Source of the DNA: Actinokineospora globicatena
GTDB lineage: Bacteria > Actinomycetota > Actinomycetes > Mycobacteriales > Pseudonocardiaceae
Assembly: GCF_024171945.1 (NCBI RefSeq)
Contig: NZ_JAMTCR010000002.1
Coordinates: 2,976,001 to 3,040,000 of the forward strand
Reading direction: 5' to 3'
Length of the DNA stretch: 64,000 bases
The notes beneath the pieces are model-generated. The model was not told the origin of the DNA and ran no database searches. It saw only the letters and a list, made by a program, of their open reading frames with translations. The number at the start of each line of letters is the position of its first letter. Positions within the stretch are counted from its first letter, which is position 1. This document shows, one piece after another, positions 52,460 to 61,661 of the stretch. The position numbers and the translations under genes were made by a program.

Positions 52460-53236
52460 TCAGACCGTGACGGTGATCGGCTCGCCGAGCGGTGCCCAGC
52501 GGATCCCCGGTAGGTCCGCGAGCGCCCGTTCGACGGTCTCCGGTGGTTCGCGGAAGTGCTGCCAGCCCTCGTAGTGCACGGGAATGGCCGTGCGCGGCCG
52601 GATCCGGCCGCACAGGCGGGCGGCCTGGCGGGCGGTCATCGAGTACCGGATCGGGCCGGTGAGCGGGAACCGGACGCCACCTAGGTGCAACAGCACCGTG
52701 CCCACGTCGACCCGCCGTGCCACCTGCCGCAGGCCGCGGTGGGGCACGGTGTCGCCCGTGCACCACAGCGCGCCGTGGACTTGGTCGGGCCAGGCGAGGG
52801 CGAAACCGACGACATCACCCACGATGGGCGTGCTCAACGGCGGGCCGTGCCTGCACGGGGTGGCGGTGACCTCGATCTCGGGGCGGCCGGGGGACGTCAG
52901 CCGGGTCGTGCCCCACGCGCGCAGTCCCCGGGCACCCCCGCCGTGCCTGCGGGCACCCGACACCGTGGTGATCACGGTGTCGACCTCGGCCAGCAGCGCC
53001 CGCCCCGCGTCGTCGAGGTTGTCGGCGTGGTGGTCGTGGGTGAGCAGCACCGCGTCGACGCGCCCCACCTCGGCGGGGGAGATCGCCGGGCCGGTCAGCT
53101 TGCGCGACGACGCGCCCCAGCCGAACCCGTACCGGCGGCCCGGCGGGTCGAAGGTCGGGTCGGTCAGCAACCGCCAACCGCCGAACTCGACCAGTGCCGT
53201 CGGGCCGCCGATCCGGGTGATCCGGACCTCGGTCAC
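52460..53236 (-). CDS. MBL-fold metallo-hydrolase (UlaG/RomA-like)
   Basis: A 258-residue metallo-beta-lactamase-fold protein. The metal motif is LLTHDHHADNLDD (HxHxDx with Asp as fourth ligand), with further ligands in TPCRHGPP, WCTGDTVPH and the final IPVHYEGWQHF. The N-terminus VTEVRITRIGGPTALVEFGG is typical of the UlaG-like lactonase/phosphodiesterase group. The start is GTG at 53236, overlapping the stop of the upstream alpha/beta hydrolase (GTGA), so it is the third gene of a coupled three-gene operon. Substrate unknown. Confidence 0.87.
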   Translation of the reverse strand: MTEVRITRIGGPTALVEFGGWRLLTDPTFDPPGRRYGFGWGASSRKLTGPAISPAEVGRVDAVLLTHDHHADNLDDAGRALLAEVDTVITTVSGARRHGGGARGLRAWGTTRLTSPGRPEIEVTATPCRHGPPLSTPIVGDVVGFALAWPDQVHGALWCTGDTVPHRGLRQVARRVDVGTVLLHLGGVRFPLTGPIRYSMTARQAARLCGRIRPRTAIPVHYEGWQHFREPPETVERALADLPGIRWAPLGEPITVTV

Positions 53237-54030
53237 CGGGCGTGCCGCAGCGCCCAGTCGAGGACGTCGTCGGCGATCCGCTGCCACCCCTCCTGCGCCG
53301 GGAGCAGGTGGGCGAAGCCGGGGTAGTCCTTGACCTCGGTCACCGCGGCCGACTTGTAGTGCTTGGCGTTGGAGTGCTGCACGGCGGGCGGCATGATGTG
53401 GTCCTCGCCGCCGGAGACGAACAGCAGCGGTGCGCGGTCGTCGTTGCTGTAGTCGACCCAGGTGTCCTGGTGGCCGGGTTGGAAGTTGGCCAGCACACCA
53501 CCCCACACGATGCCACCGTTGACCGGGACCGCGTACCGCTCGTACAGCGCGCGGGACTCCTCCTCGGTGAAGGTGTTGGTGAACGCGTACTGCCACTGCT
53601 CGAAGGTGATCGGCACCGCCCGGTGCCGGTTGGCCGGGTTCTTGAACACCGGGAAGGTCGACTTGAGCTGGCTCAGCGGCACGACCCGCACGCCCTCGGT
53701 CGGGGCCGAGTTCAGCGCCACGCCCACCGCGCCGACACCCCGGTCGAGCAGCAGCTGGGTGAACGCGCCGCCCGCCGAGTGCCCGATCAGGATCGGCGGC
53801 GAGTCCAGCTCCGCGATCACCGCGGCGAGGTGGTCGACGATCCTGGGGACGGTCAGCTCCGCGATCGGCGTCGGGTCCGCGTTGAGCACCTCGACCTCGA
53901 CCTCCAGACCCGGGTACGCGGGCGCCAGCACCCGGAAGCCCTTGCTCTCGTAGTGGGTGATCCAGTGCTCCCAGCTGCGCGGGGTCACCCAGAACCCGTG
54001 GATCAGGACGATGGTGTCCGGTGCGGTCAT
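53233..54030 (-). CDS. Alpha/beta hydrolase
   Basis: A 265-residue alpha/beta-hydrolase: oxyanion-hole motif TIVLIHGFWVTPRSWEHW, nucleophile elbow PPILIGHSAGGAFTQLL (Ser near residue 95), acid in FVSGGEDHIMPP and His in YPGFAHLLPAQEG. ATG 54030 shares one base with the upstream stop (TGATG) and has GAGGAG just before it. It resembles the lysophospholipase/esterase-like hydrolases often paired with other hydrolases in detoxification operons. Confidence 0.9.
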   Translation of the reverse strand: MTAPDTIVLIHGFWVTPRSWEHWITHYESKGFRVLAPAYPGLEVEVEVLNADPTPIAELTVPRIVDHLAAVIAELDSPPILIGHSAGGAFTQLLLDRGVGAVGVALNSAPTEGVRVVPLSQLKSTFPVFKNPANRHRAVPITFEQWQYAFTNTFTEEESRALYERYAVPVNGGIVWGGVLANFQPGHQDTWVDYSNDDRAPLLFVSGGEDHIMPPAVQHSNAKHYKSAAVTEVKDYPGFAHLLPAQEGWQRIADDVLDWALRHAR

Positions 54031-54857
54031 CACAGGCTCCTCAGGAAGGCGAGCAGGTCGTCGGCGAGCTGCTGCTTGTGGGTGTCGGTGATCCCGTGCG
54101 GCGCGCCGGGGTAGGTCGTGAGGGTGGCGTTCGCGATCCGGGCGGCGGAGGCCTTGCCGCCGACCTCGAACGGAACGACTTGGTCGTCGTCCCCGTGGAT
54201 GACCAGCGTCGGCACGTCGAACGCGTCGAGGTCCACGCGGAAGTCGGTGGCGGAGAACGCGGCGACGCACTCGTAGGCGTTGCGGTGCCCGGATTGCAGC
54301 CCTTGCCGCCAGAACGCGTCCCGGATGCCCTGCGACACCTCGGCGCCGGGTCGGTTGTCGCCGAAGAACGGGCCATCGGCGAGGTCCCGGTACAGCTGGG
54401 AGCGGTCGGCGAGGGAACTGGCACGCAGGCCGTCGAACACCTCCAGCGGCACACCGCCGGGGTTGTCGTCGGTCTGCAGCATGAACGGCGGCACGGCCGA
54501 GACCAGCACCGCCTGCGCGACGCGGGCGGTGCCGTGCCTGCCGATGTAGCGGGCCACCTCGCCGCCACCGGTGGAGAACCCGACCAGTGTCACCTCGCGC
54601 AGGTCCAGGGTGTCCAACAGCACGGCCAGGTCGTCGGCGTAGGTGTCCATGTCGTTGCCGGTCCACGTCTGGCTGGACCGGCCGTGGCCGCGCCGGTCGT
54701 GCGCGACGGCCCGGAACCCGTTGCTCGCCAGGTGCAGCTGCTGGGCCTCCCAGCTGTCGGAACTCAGCGGCCAGCCGTGGCTGAGCACGACCGGCCTGCC
54801 CTCGCCCCAGTCCTTGTAGAAGATCCGCGCGTCGTCACTGGTCGTCACGTACGGCAT
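54030..54857 (-). CDS. Alpha/beta hydrolase, non-heme chloroperoxidase-like
   Basis: A 275-residue hydrolase of the perhydrolase/non-heme haloperoxidase type: [20 protein letters not shown], nucleophile elbow [17 protein letters not shown] (Ser near residue 98), acid in [11 protein letters not shown] and His in [12 protein letters not shown]. The usual GHSTGGG of the family is GFSTGGG here. It is the first gene of the minus-strand hydrolase operon and is divergent from an AraC regulator that probably controls it. Confidence 0.92.
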   Translation of the reverse strand: MPYVTTSDDARIFYKDWGEGRPVVLSHGWPLSSDSWEAQQLHLASNGFRAVAHDRRGHGRSSQTWTGNDMDTYADDLAVLLDTLDLREVTLVGFSTGGGEVARYIGRHGTARVAQAVLVSAVPPFMLQTDDNPGGVPLEVFDGLRASSLADRSQLYRDLADGPFFGDNRPGAEVSQGIRDAFWRQGLQSGHRNAYECVAAFSATDFRVDLDAFDVPTLVIHGDDDQVVPFEVGGKASAARIANATLTTYPGAPHGITDTHKQQLADDLLAFLRSL

Positions 54858-55071
54858 CGGTTTCGGTTCCTCTCGATCTCGGTCAGACGTACCGGTCGTC
54901 GCGCGGGCGGGACGACCGCGGATGACGCGGAACACGTCATCCGCGACGCTCCGGCTCGCCCCTGGACCACGGCCGGAACCGTAAACGCGAACAGATCACA
55001 CATGTCGGCTGTGCGCGCAGGACACCCGGCTCAGCGTGCAGAATGGCCCCCACCACATGCGGAGGCGAGTG

Positions 55072-56004
55072 ATGGCCTACTTTCTCGACACCACCGATCT
55101 CCCGGCCGGGGGCCGGGTCGACGCGGTCCACGCGGCCATGGCGCACGCCTCGGCGCCCTGTCACGTGATCCACGAGACCGGCGACGTGCACGTCCGCCTC
55201 GGCGTGTGGGACCTGGGCAGCACCAACGTGTTCACCACCCACGCCACAGGCATCCGCTTGCTGCGCACCGGGAAGCAGGCCAAGCAGGACGCCAGACCTG
55301 TCGTGGCGCTGTCGGTGCAGCAGCGCGCGGACGGCCGCCACGAGCAGTTCGGCAGGCAGCGGGTGGTCGCCCCCGGCGACCTGATGGCCGTCGACCTCTC
55401 GGCCCCCTACGACTTCGGCTGGTCCGGGCGCGGGGGAGCGGGCTGCGTGCACGTCCCGGTCGACCAACTCGGCCTACCCGTCGACGTCGTCCGCCGCGCC
55501 ATCCCCGACCTGCACCGCAGCCCGCTGTACCGCCTGGTCACCGACCACGTCACCAACCTGGTCGCGACCGCTGACCGCCTTGCCGCCGACCCCGGCGCCT
55601 CCGCACTCGACGCGGTGAACATCGAACTGGCCCGGGCGCTTCTGCTGTCCGCGGACCGCCCGGACCACCCGGCCCCTACCGACACCGTCCTCACCCATGT
55701 CCGCACCTACGTCCGCCGCCACCTCACCGACCCCGACCTCACCCCAGCCAAGATCGCCGCCGCCCACCACATCTCCGTGCGCAGGCTGTACGCGCTCTGC
55801 GCCGAAGCAGGCTTCAGCCTCGAACAGTGGATCATCGAGCAACGCCTGACCGCGGCACACGCCGACCTCGCCAACCCCGCGGTGAGTCACACCATCGCCA
55901 CCACCGCCCGCCGCTGGGGCTTCCGGGACACGACCCACTTCGCTCGACGATTCCGCGCCCGCTACGGCCTCACCCCCACCGAGTGGCGCCAGTCAACCCG
56001 CTAG
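55072..56004 (+). CDS. AraC-family transcriptional regulator
   Basis: A 310-residue activator with an N-terminal cupin-like AraC_binding_2 domain (ATGIRLLRTGKQAKQDARPV, then RQRVVAPGDLMAVDLSAPYD) and a C-terminal double helix-turn-helix (LTPAKIAAAHHISVRRLYAL, SHTIATTARRWGFRDTTHFA, ARRFRARYGLTPTEWR). ATG 55072 follows GGAGG. The 214-bp divergent intergenic region faces the chloroperoxidase-like operon, the most likely target. Confidence 0.9.
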   Translation: MAYFLDTTDLPAGGRVDAVHAAMAHASAPCHVIHETGDVHVRLGVWDLGSTNVFTTHATGIRLLRTGKQAKQDARPVVALSVQQRADGRHEQFGRQRVVAPGDLMAVDLSAPYDFGWSGRGGAGCVHVPVDQLGLPVDVVRRAIPDLHRSPLYRLVTDHVTNLVATADRLAADPGASALDAVNIELARALLLSADRPDHPAPTDTVLTHVRTYVRRHLTDPDLTPAKIAAAHHISVRRLYALCAEAGFSLEQWIIEQRLTAAHADLANPAVSHTIATTARRWGFRDTTHFARRFRARYGLTPTEWRQSTR

Positions 56005-56190
56005 CCCATGACAAGTGTGGCACCGCCGCCCGTGCGACTACGCTATCTGCTCGGCTTGCGCCCAATGGATCGAGCACACGCATCGTGACTGCTGTCAGGT
56101 ACGCCCGCCGGACCTCGTCGTGAGGTTCCCCCGGTAGCTTGGCGACCTTCAAGCGCGGTCTGATAGGGCATGAGGGAGTCCTTTAGTGGC

Positions 56191-56455
56191 AGCACCGATG
56201 AAGTACCGCGATGAGCTGGGGCTCGTGCGGTCCGGCTGTATCGGGAGTCGGACCCGAAGCCGGTGATCGCGCAGTCGGCAGGCCCGGCGTGCGTCGCGAG
56301 GCCCTGCGGAACCGGATCCGCCAAGACGAGGTCGACCGTGGTGAGCGGGGCGACCGGCCGACCACGACCGAGTCGGAGGAGTGGCGCCGCCTGCGGGCGG
56401 GAGAACGCCGAACTCAAGCGCACCAACGAGATCCTGGAGGCGGCGAGCTGGCCTC
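56191..56455 (+). pseudogene. Remnant of an IS3-family orfA (transposase HTH subunit)
   Basis: From the ATG at 56198, joined frame pieces read MKYRDEL, VRLYRESDPKPVIAQ, then ALRNRIRQDEVDRGERGDRP and TTTESEEWRRLR, and finally RENAELKRTNEILEAAS: the helix-turn-helix and leucine-zipper of IS3-group orfA. At least two frameshifts separate the parts and orfB is absent. Confidence 0.75.
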
Positions 56456-57085
56456 GCCGAGCACTGCCCGCACACGGTTGCCGTCGCGGTCCTGGCACCG
56501 GTCCTGGCACCAGGCGACTCGTTCGTGCAGCAGTGCCCGCACCACAGGTATCGCCTGCCTGGCGCCCCTGGCCGCCGACCGGGCGAGCAACACTGCGTCT
56601 CGCGGGTCGCCCACGGTGGTGATCTGGTAGGCCAGCGAAGACAGCAGCTGGCCGGTGAGAGCGTGGTCCGCCGCCGCTCGCGCCGCCACGACCCCGGACA
56701 GATATACCCGCTGTGCCTCGTGGTGGCGTCCGGCGTCGCTGGACACCGCCAGTAGTGCCAGCTCACCTAGGACGGTCAGCAGTCGCCTGCCGGTGTCCTT
56801 GGTATGGGCGGCTTGGTCGACGACATCGCCCACATGACGAAACTCGGTGTGCACCAGCGGCTACAGATCACCACCGCTGAGCATGTCATCCAGATACCGA
56901 AGTACCACCACCCGTGCTTCCAGCTCCGCAGCGGGTGTGGCGCCGACGCGCCGACCGGACCCGGTGTGAATCACCGCCGGGGTGTCCTCGACCAGCCACT
57001 CGTGCGCCAACCGCAGCGATCCTCGACGGGGACCACAGAAGGCGTCCCTGCTGCGTCCTGGGGCCTTCATTGCTCCGCGGCAAGC
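56455..57085 (-). pseudogene. Truncated XRE/TPR-type regulator interrupted by an in-frame TAG
   Basis: A minus-strand frame reads SLRLAHEWLVEDTPAVI, then GATPAAELEARVVVLRYLDD and MLSGGDL, a TAG at 56861-56863, and continues in the same frame with PLVHTEFRHVGDVVDQAAH, GRRLLTVLGELALLAVSSDA and TGQLLSSLAYQITTVGDPRD. This is the TPR/regulatory half of the XRE-type regulator family abundant in actinomycetes. The HTH end is missing and the 3' end stops at the IS3 remnant. The single amber with good coding on both sides is notable. Confidence 0.7.
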
Positions 57086-57154
57086 CGCAAGTTGGCTTCT
57101 GGATTCTCCATCGGTGGCCTGCGCGCTCTGGTCTGGCTCGGCGAGGCGCTCGGA

Positions 57155-58585
57155 TCAGATCGGGCTGCGTTGGGCTAACAGTTCCCGTACGTGATCAGCC
57201 GGTTTTCCCGCGACCGAGCCCAGCCGCACGGCGATGTCGGCGGCACTGCGATCAATCCGTGTCGAATGCACGCCTTCGGCGAGACCCACGAACTCGGTCC
57301 ACGCGTCAACGGCGCCGTCGACGTCCTCGCGGCGGAATCGGATATTGCCAAGGTCGGCCAAGACCATGGCGCGGGTGCGGCGGCGGTCGAGACCGAGCGA
57401 GAGCGCGTGGTCGATGTGTTCCTCGGCGGCGAGCATGTCTCCCATCCGGGCATGGACCAGCGCCGCCTCGTGGGCCCATCGGCCTGGGCTGTAGTGACCG
57501 GCCCAGCTGATGCCTGGTGAACTAGCCGCGCGGTTCATGGCACCTTCGGCCACTGACAGCCGAGTGCGGGCGGTCGCGAAGTCGCTGTCGGCTGCCGCCG
57601 CGCGCGCGTGAGTCATGGCGTAGTAAGCCCGCGCTTTCGGCTCGCCAAGATGGCGTCCTGTGTGGTCGGCGGCATCGGCGAAACGGAGCGCCATGCCTGT
57701 GTAGCCGAGGTCAAGAGCTTGGTCGGCGAGCCCCCGAAGTGACGTGGCGGCAACTTCAGGGGCGCCTGCCTCGTTCGCCAAGCGGTGGCTGTGCAGGTAG
57801 TACCGCTGGGCGACACCGTTCTCGCCCGCGTCACGCGCCATCCACCCCGCAAGATGCACCAACTCGGCGGTCGCGGTGACCAACTCACGCCCGACGGCCT
57901 CGGTATAGGTCCCGTCCAACCACCGCCCGACGTCATCGACCAGGTAGCGCACGACCAGATGGCGCGCGTGCGCGCCCCCCAATTCCGACGCGGTGTCCCC
58001 CAGGGCCGTGGTCATCGTGCGGATCGCGGCGACCTCTCCGGCACCGACCCGAACGCCCCCCGTGCGAGCCACACGGCGCGCAATCGCGTCCGGGTCGCTT
58101 GGAGCGAACGCCGTGGCCGCGACGGTCACCGCGGCTGACGCGAGGAACGTACGACGATCCACGTCAGCGCCTCCCAACCTCATCACCGACTCCACGGCAT
58201 CGCTGCCGGGCAGTCCATCACCGACATCTCCACCTGGACCAGCGTGCCATCCCCGGGCCTCGACGCGTGTCGGCCGATCCCGCGGCGCCTGATCTTGAAG
58301 TGGCCCTGCTACCCCTTCGGCTAGTGGGTGAGCGTTGATAGCGCCGACGGGCTCTAGATCGAGATTAACTTGAGCAGGACCGACTTCGAGTAGCGCCACC
58401 AGTTCGTGAAGTGGCAGCGTCAATACTTCCGCCAGTCGACGTCGGATGCCTGGCATCGGTGCCTGGCTTCCCAACTCCCACCGCGCTACCGTCGAGCGCT
58501 CTACCCCCAGTGCCTCCGCCAGGGTCTCCTGGGTGAATCCCATCGCAGCTCTGCGCTGGGCCAGTGCACGCCGCCGCGTTGCCAT
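57155..58585 (-). CDS. XRE-family regulator with TPR-like C-terminal domain
   Basis: A 476-residue regulator. The N-terminal helix-turn-helix is RAAMGFTQETLAEALGVERS then TVARWELGSQAPMPG; a variable linker leads to DRRTFLASAAVTVAATAFA, a pseudo-Tat-like stretch common in this family, and then TPR repeats (TAELVHLAGWMARDAGENGV, YYLHSHRLANEAGAPEV, ADAADHTGRHLGEPKARAYY and ALSLGLDRRRTRAMVLADLG). ATG 58585 is preferred, with GGGGA five bases upstream. Such regulators are often found with small DUF397-like proteins, but none is seen here. It lies beside a decayed regulator of a related plan. Confidence 0.9.
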   Translation of the reverse strand: MATRRRALAQRRAAMGFTQETLAEALGVERSTVARWELGSQAPMPGIRRRLAEVLTLPLHELVALLEVGPAQVNLDLEPVGAINAHPLAEGVAGPLQDQAPRDRPTRVEARGWHAGPGGDVGDGLPGSDAVESVMRLGGADVDRRTFLASAAVTVAATAFAPSDPDAIARRVARTGGVRVGAGEVAAIRTMTTALGDTASELGGAHARHLVVRYLVDDVGRWLDGTYTEAVGRELVTATAELVHLAGWMARDAGENGVAQRYYLHSHRLANEAGAPEVAATSLRGLADQALDLGYTGMALRFADAADHTGRHLGEPKARAYYAMTHARAAAADSDFATARTRLSVAEGAMNRAASSPGISWAGHYSPGRWAHEAALVHARMGDMLAAEEHIDHALSLGLDRRRTRAMVLADLGNIRFRREDVDGAVDAWTEFVGLAEGVHSTRIDRSAADIAVRLGSVAGKPADHVRELLAQRSPI

Positions 58586-58897
58586 GAAATCCCCATCCGC
58601 CCACGCCCGATGCCACGATCGTGCCACATTTCACGACGGCGCCACCACCCGCCACGGAGCGCTGAACTGGAAACACAGTTCATCGGCACCACCAACTCCT
58701 GGTAGTGACTACCCGGTTCGCCCGAATGAACCATTCGATCAAGCGAGAAACGACGGATCCGCGCTTGGTCGCACCTATGGCCACGCAAATCTCGGCTCGC
58801 CGTGGCAATTCTCGTGGGACACGCCTAGGGCATCAGATCAAAGTCTTCCGTGAAGAATGCGTTGCGGCGATAGCGACGCCACAATCACGCCACAACG
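58586..58897. other. Intergenic stretch without recognised features
   Basis: About 310 bp with somewhat lower GC than the neighbours, between the divergent XRE regulator and the nuclease pseudogene. No coding sequence, RNA or repeat can be supported; it presumably held the lost 5' end of the nuclease gene. Confidence 0.45.
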
Positions 58898-60019
58898 TTG
58901 CCACATTGCCGCTCTGTCGCTGCCGCGACCGTCGCCCTAATTTGGTGGATACCGCCCGGGACGCCGTCAGGGTCCTACGTTGACAACGTGCCCAGGCCCG
59001 CGCCCGCGTACTGGTACAAGAACAGGTTCAACGCCTGTCACGGCACGACCCTGCTGTCTGAACACTTCGTCGTGCGGAACGGAAGGGCGATCAAGGTCGG
59101 TGCCGCTCTCGTCGATGTCACTTTTATCGTCAGCATGCAGGAGAACGCGCGCACCGCGGCTGTGTCGGTCAACCTGACCAACTGGCGGTTCATCGAGACC
59201 TACCCGACGACTAACGCGTGGACGTTCGGGGCGAACTGCTGGGACATCGACGTCACCGGCCCCTCGTGCAACCCCAGCACGATTAGTCGCAGCGACAATC
59301 CCGGTGCCTGGCAGGCCGACACGGATCACGGTTCCACAGTAACCATCCCCACGACCGGTGTCGTACAACCGGAATCACACGAGGATGAGCAGCGCCAACA
59401 CTACGACTTCAACGTCTACTTCTACCTGCCGAACTCGCCTAGCGCGATCAGCTTCTACGACGGTCCGAATGCTGTTGGTCGATGTGACCAGGCGCGGACC
59501 GTGGTGAGTCCCAACTACGCGCGCGCCAGCGATTGCGTCTTTCACCAGCAGACGGGGATCTTCACCCTGGACGCGTCCGATGGCGCGGTCCGTGAATCGG
59601 CGTTGCTCATCCGCGACGCCCAGGACAACGTCGCCGCCACGAAGCCCGGGACGGCGGGGACGTGGATCCCCGGCAAGCTGGGAACTCCCTATCCCCTGCA
59701 CCGGCTGTACTACGACACCATCGGACGCGACAACAACCGTTCGGCCGCAATCGCCAAGTGCGTTTAGCATTTTGGTCCGAACTACACGCAACGCAACGAT
59801 CCGAACGAGCCCACCGCGACCAATGACTGCGATGAGTACCCATTCTCGGCGACCTACCAGGGCGTCCAGATGACGATCAACGTGGGCGGCAGCCGGAGCT
59901 ACGCGGTGCGCCCGGTCCACAGCGCCCAGAACCAGAACGCGGGCAACCTGCTCGGCCAGTACCTGGCCGACGACCACATCCTTGAGGAAGACGCGTACTA
60001 CGTGAACGTCATCAACTAG
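58898..60019 (+). pseudogene. NucA/NucB-type nuclease with an in-frame TAG before the catalytic motif, probably 5'-truncated
   Basis: The frame opens at a TTG (58898; GTG 58987 is an alternative) without a signal peptide and encodes a beta-rich region (NLTNWRFIETYPTTNAWTFG, then NPGAWQADTDHGSTVTIPTT) and YYDTIGRDNNRSAAIAKCV. A TAG at 59765-59767 follows. The same frame then continues for 83 codons with HFGPNYTQRNDPNE, the NucA/NucB catalytic signature NDCDEYPFSATYQG, and RPVHSAQNQNAGNLLGQYLA to DAYYVNVIN and a second TAG. Without read-through the nuclease domain is not made. Secreted NucA/NucB proteins act as DNases or polymorphic toxins. It is followed 61 bp later by a ComJ-like gene. Confidence 0.72.
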
Positions 60020-60080
60020 TGCTCTAGGCTCCGTGGTGGGCGCGGGATCCCGCGACCACCACCACCTAGGCGGGGCGCTG

Positions 60081-60479
60081 ATGGAACCGAAGCTGTACCA
60101 CGCGATCCTGCCGGTCGAGTTCTCCCAGTTCCTGCTGTTCGACCACTTCAGCGAGCTGAACCCCGGTGATATCCCCCGCAGTGACGGACACGTGCACTGC
60201 GGTGCGGGCGGCGTCCGATTCATCGCACACGACCAGTCGATCCGGGTTCAAGTGCGGTTGGTGGTCGGTCGGGAGTTCGATGGTGCGGTCGCAGGACACT
60301 TCACGGCCCCGAGCGGGCGGGTGCTGCTGTGCGCCACCACAGCCTCCCCAGACGACGTCGTCATCGACCTCGGAAGCCCAGGCCGCTACGCGATCCAAGC
60401 CACCCGAGTCGCGGACGAGTTGGCGGGAGTGGAGTACCGCACGGAATCGTGGGAGCTTGCCGTTCGAGCTTCGGACTAG
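60081..60479 (+). CDS. ComJ/Nin-like protein, putative immunity factor for the NucA-type nuclease
   Basis: A 132-residue soluble, beta-rich protein. ATG 60081 follows AGGCGGGGCG. Its plan resembles the Bacillus DNA-entry nuclease inhibitor Nin (ComJ, about the same length): VEFSQFLLFDHFS near the start, a central GAGGVRFIAHDQSIRVQVRL strand pair, and VVIDLGSPGRYAIQATRV near the end correspond in order and spacing to the conserved parts of ComJ. Similarity is judged by eye and is distant. Its position right after a NucA/NucB gene strengthens the call, since Nin binds and inhibits NucA. The gene is intact although the nuclease gene is broken. Confidence 0.6.
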   Translation: MEPKLYHAILPVEFSQFLLFDHFSELNPGDIPRSDGHVHCGAGGVRFIAHDQSIRVQVRLVVGREFDGAVAGHFTAPSGRVLLCATTASPDDVVIDLGSPGRYAIQATRVADELAGVEYRTESWELAVRASD

Positions 60480-61059
60480 AACGGGCCTGGGGCCCGAAGT
60501 GCTCGGCAGCGGTGGCGGCCGTGCTGGTCTGTCTGCCCGAGACTGAGTTGCTGCCCGCGACGACCATGAGCCCGCACCCGCACGGCGCGCTCCCCCACGG
60601 GGACACCGCTGTGCTCGACAGGCTCGCCGAGCAGATCGCGGACGAGCGCGATCAGCGTCTCGACCTCGTTCTCCGGCCACACCGGCAGAGCGCTGGCGGA
60701 GAACTCCACGATGCTGACCCCATCGTCGTCGGCGCCCACCAGCAGTGCGGCGCTGGTAACCGGGATGGGCGCCTTCGCTATGGACCACCGCGTAGCTCAG
60801 CGGTCCCCGGCGTGAACGTCGTCCTGTACGGATACTGCGCGTGCATCCGTCGCGCCGACGATCAGGTTGCGGGTGCACGCAGCGCAACAGGCGGTCGGCT
60901 GGGGCAGATATGGAGCAAGCCCCTGCGAAGGGAACCACCCAAGGGGCCCAGATCGCACTCAGCCGCGATCAACGGTACGCCCGACCAGGATACTTTCCAT
61001 GTTCGCAGTTCAATGGCATGATTGGTCGTGCAGACAGTGAACAACCCCGCTCTTTTAAG
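60480..61059. other. Stretch with no supportable gene
   Basis: About 580 bp after the ComJ-like gene. A minus-strand frame through 60476-60785 encodes PIPVTSAALLVGADDDGVSI and PENEVETLIALVRDLLGE, which looks protein-like but has no plausible start or recognisable family; it may be a gene fragment. Nothing else is seen. Confidence 0.4.
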
Positions 61060-61200
61060 ACCGTGTCCAACGTGGTGGTGGGTCGTTGGGGTGGTCATGG
61101 GTTCTTGAGGGATCGTTCCAGCAAAGCATCGCGGCGGCCAGGCCGAGGAAGGCCTGTGAAATTCCAAAAGTCGGCTTGATGGCTGTGGCCTGCGGGTTAG
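61060..61200 (-). pseudogene. Possible 3' end of an IS5-like transposase
   Basis: A minus-strand frame ends in TAIKPTFGISQAFLGLAAAM then LCWNDPSRT. A hydrophobic 'QAFLxLAxAxLCW' tail is typical of the C-termini of several IS5-group transposases, and the ACCGTGTCCAACGTGG sequence just outside is reminiscent of IS ends. The remainder is unreadable, so confidence is low. Confidence 0.35.
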
Positions 61201-61470
61201 GCCCTGGTGTGATCGAGAGGGACCATGACTGGGGGTGAGTTCTGCGGCTGGTGGAAATGCTGGCCCCAGCACCGGCACGCTGGGCGGGAACGGGGTTGTC
61301 GCCAGCGCGATGGCGGCGCCGCGCAGTGCCGGACGCAGCTTGCGCGGCGGTCAAGACCATGACAACTAAGTGTTCACCGACCTGCTGCTCCCGAGCCAGC
61401 CGTACGATGCCGTTGACCTGCGGTTGGACGTCGTTGCAGGTCGTTGAGCGTTGCTCAGAGAGCCCTTATG

Positions 61471-61661
61471 TGTGAACTATGTATGGCATATCAAGTTCAC
61501 CTGTCGGAATGTGATTTTGGCAGGTCAACGCGTTTACGTTCCAAGTCGTTGAATGCGGTTCAGTGCCGTTTAGAGCGCATTTCTGCTCCCCGTTTGCTCC
61601 CCGGTGTGCTCCCCGCACGCGAGTGCGGTGATGCGCGCTCTGGTAGAAGAATGCGCTGCGG
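61471..61661. repeat. Island direct repeat, right copy
   Basis: Homologous to 45755-45956 along its length: identical TGTGAACTATGTA start, a degenerate version of the CAGGTCAACGCG inverted repeat (left arm GTTCACCTG), all three TGCTCCCC boxes and the final AGAATGCGCTG. On the minus strand the boxes encode GEHTGEQTGSRNAL. Unlike the left copy it lacks the tRNA-Val half. It marks the likely right boundary of the island. Confidence 0.7.
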
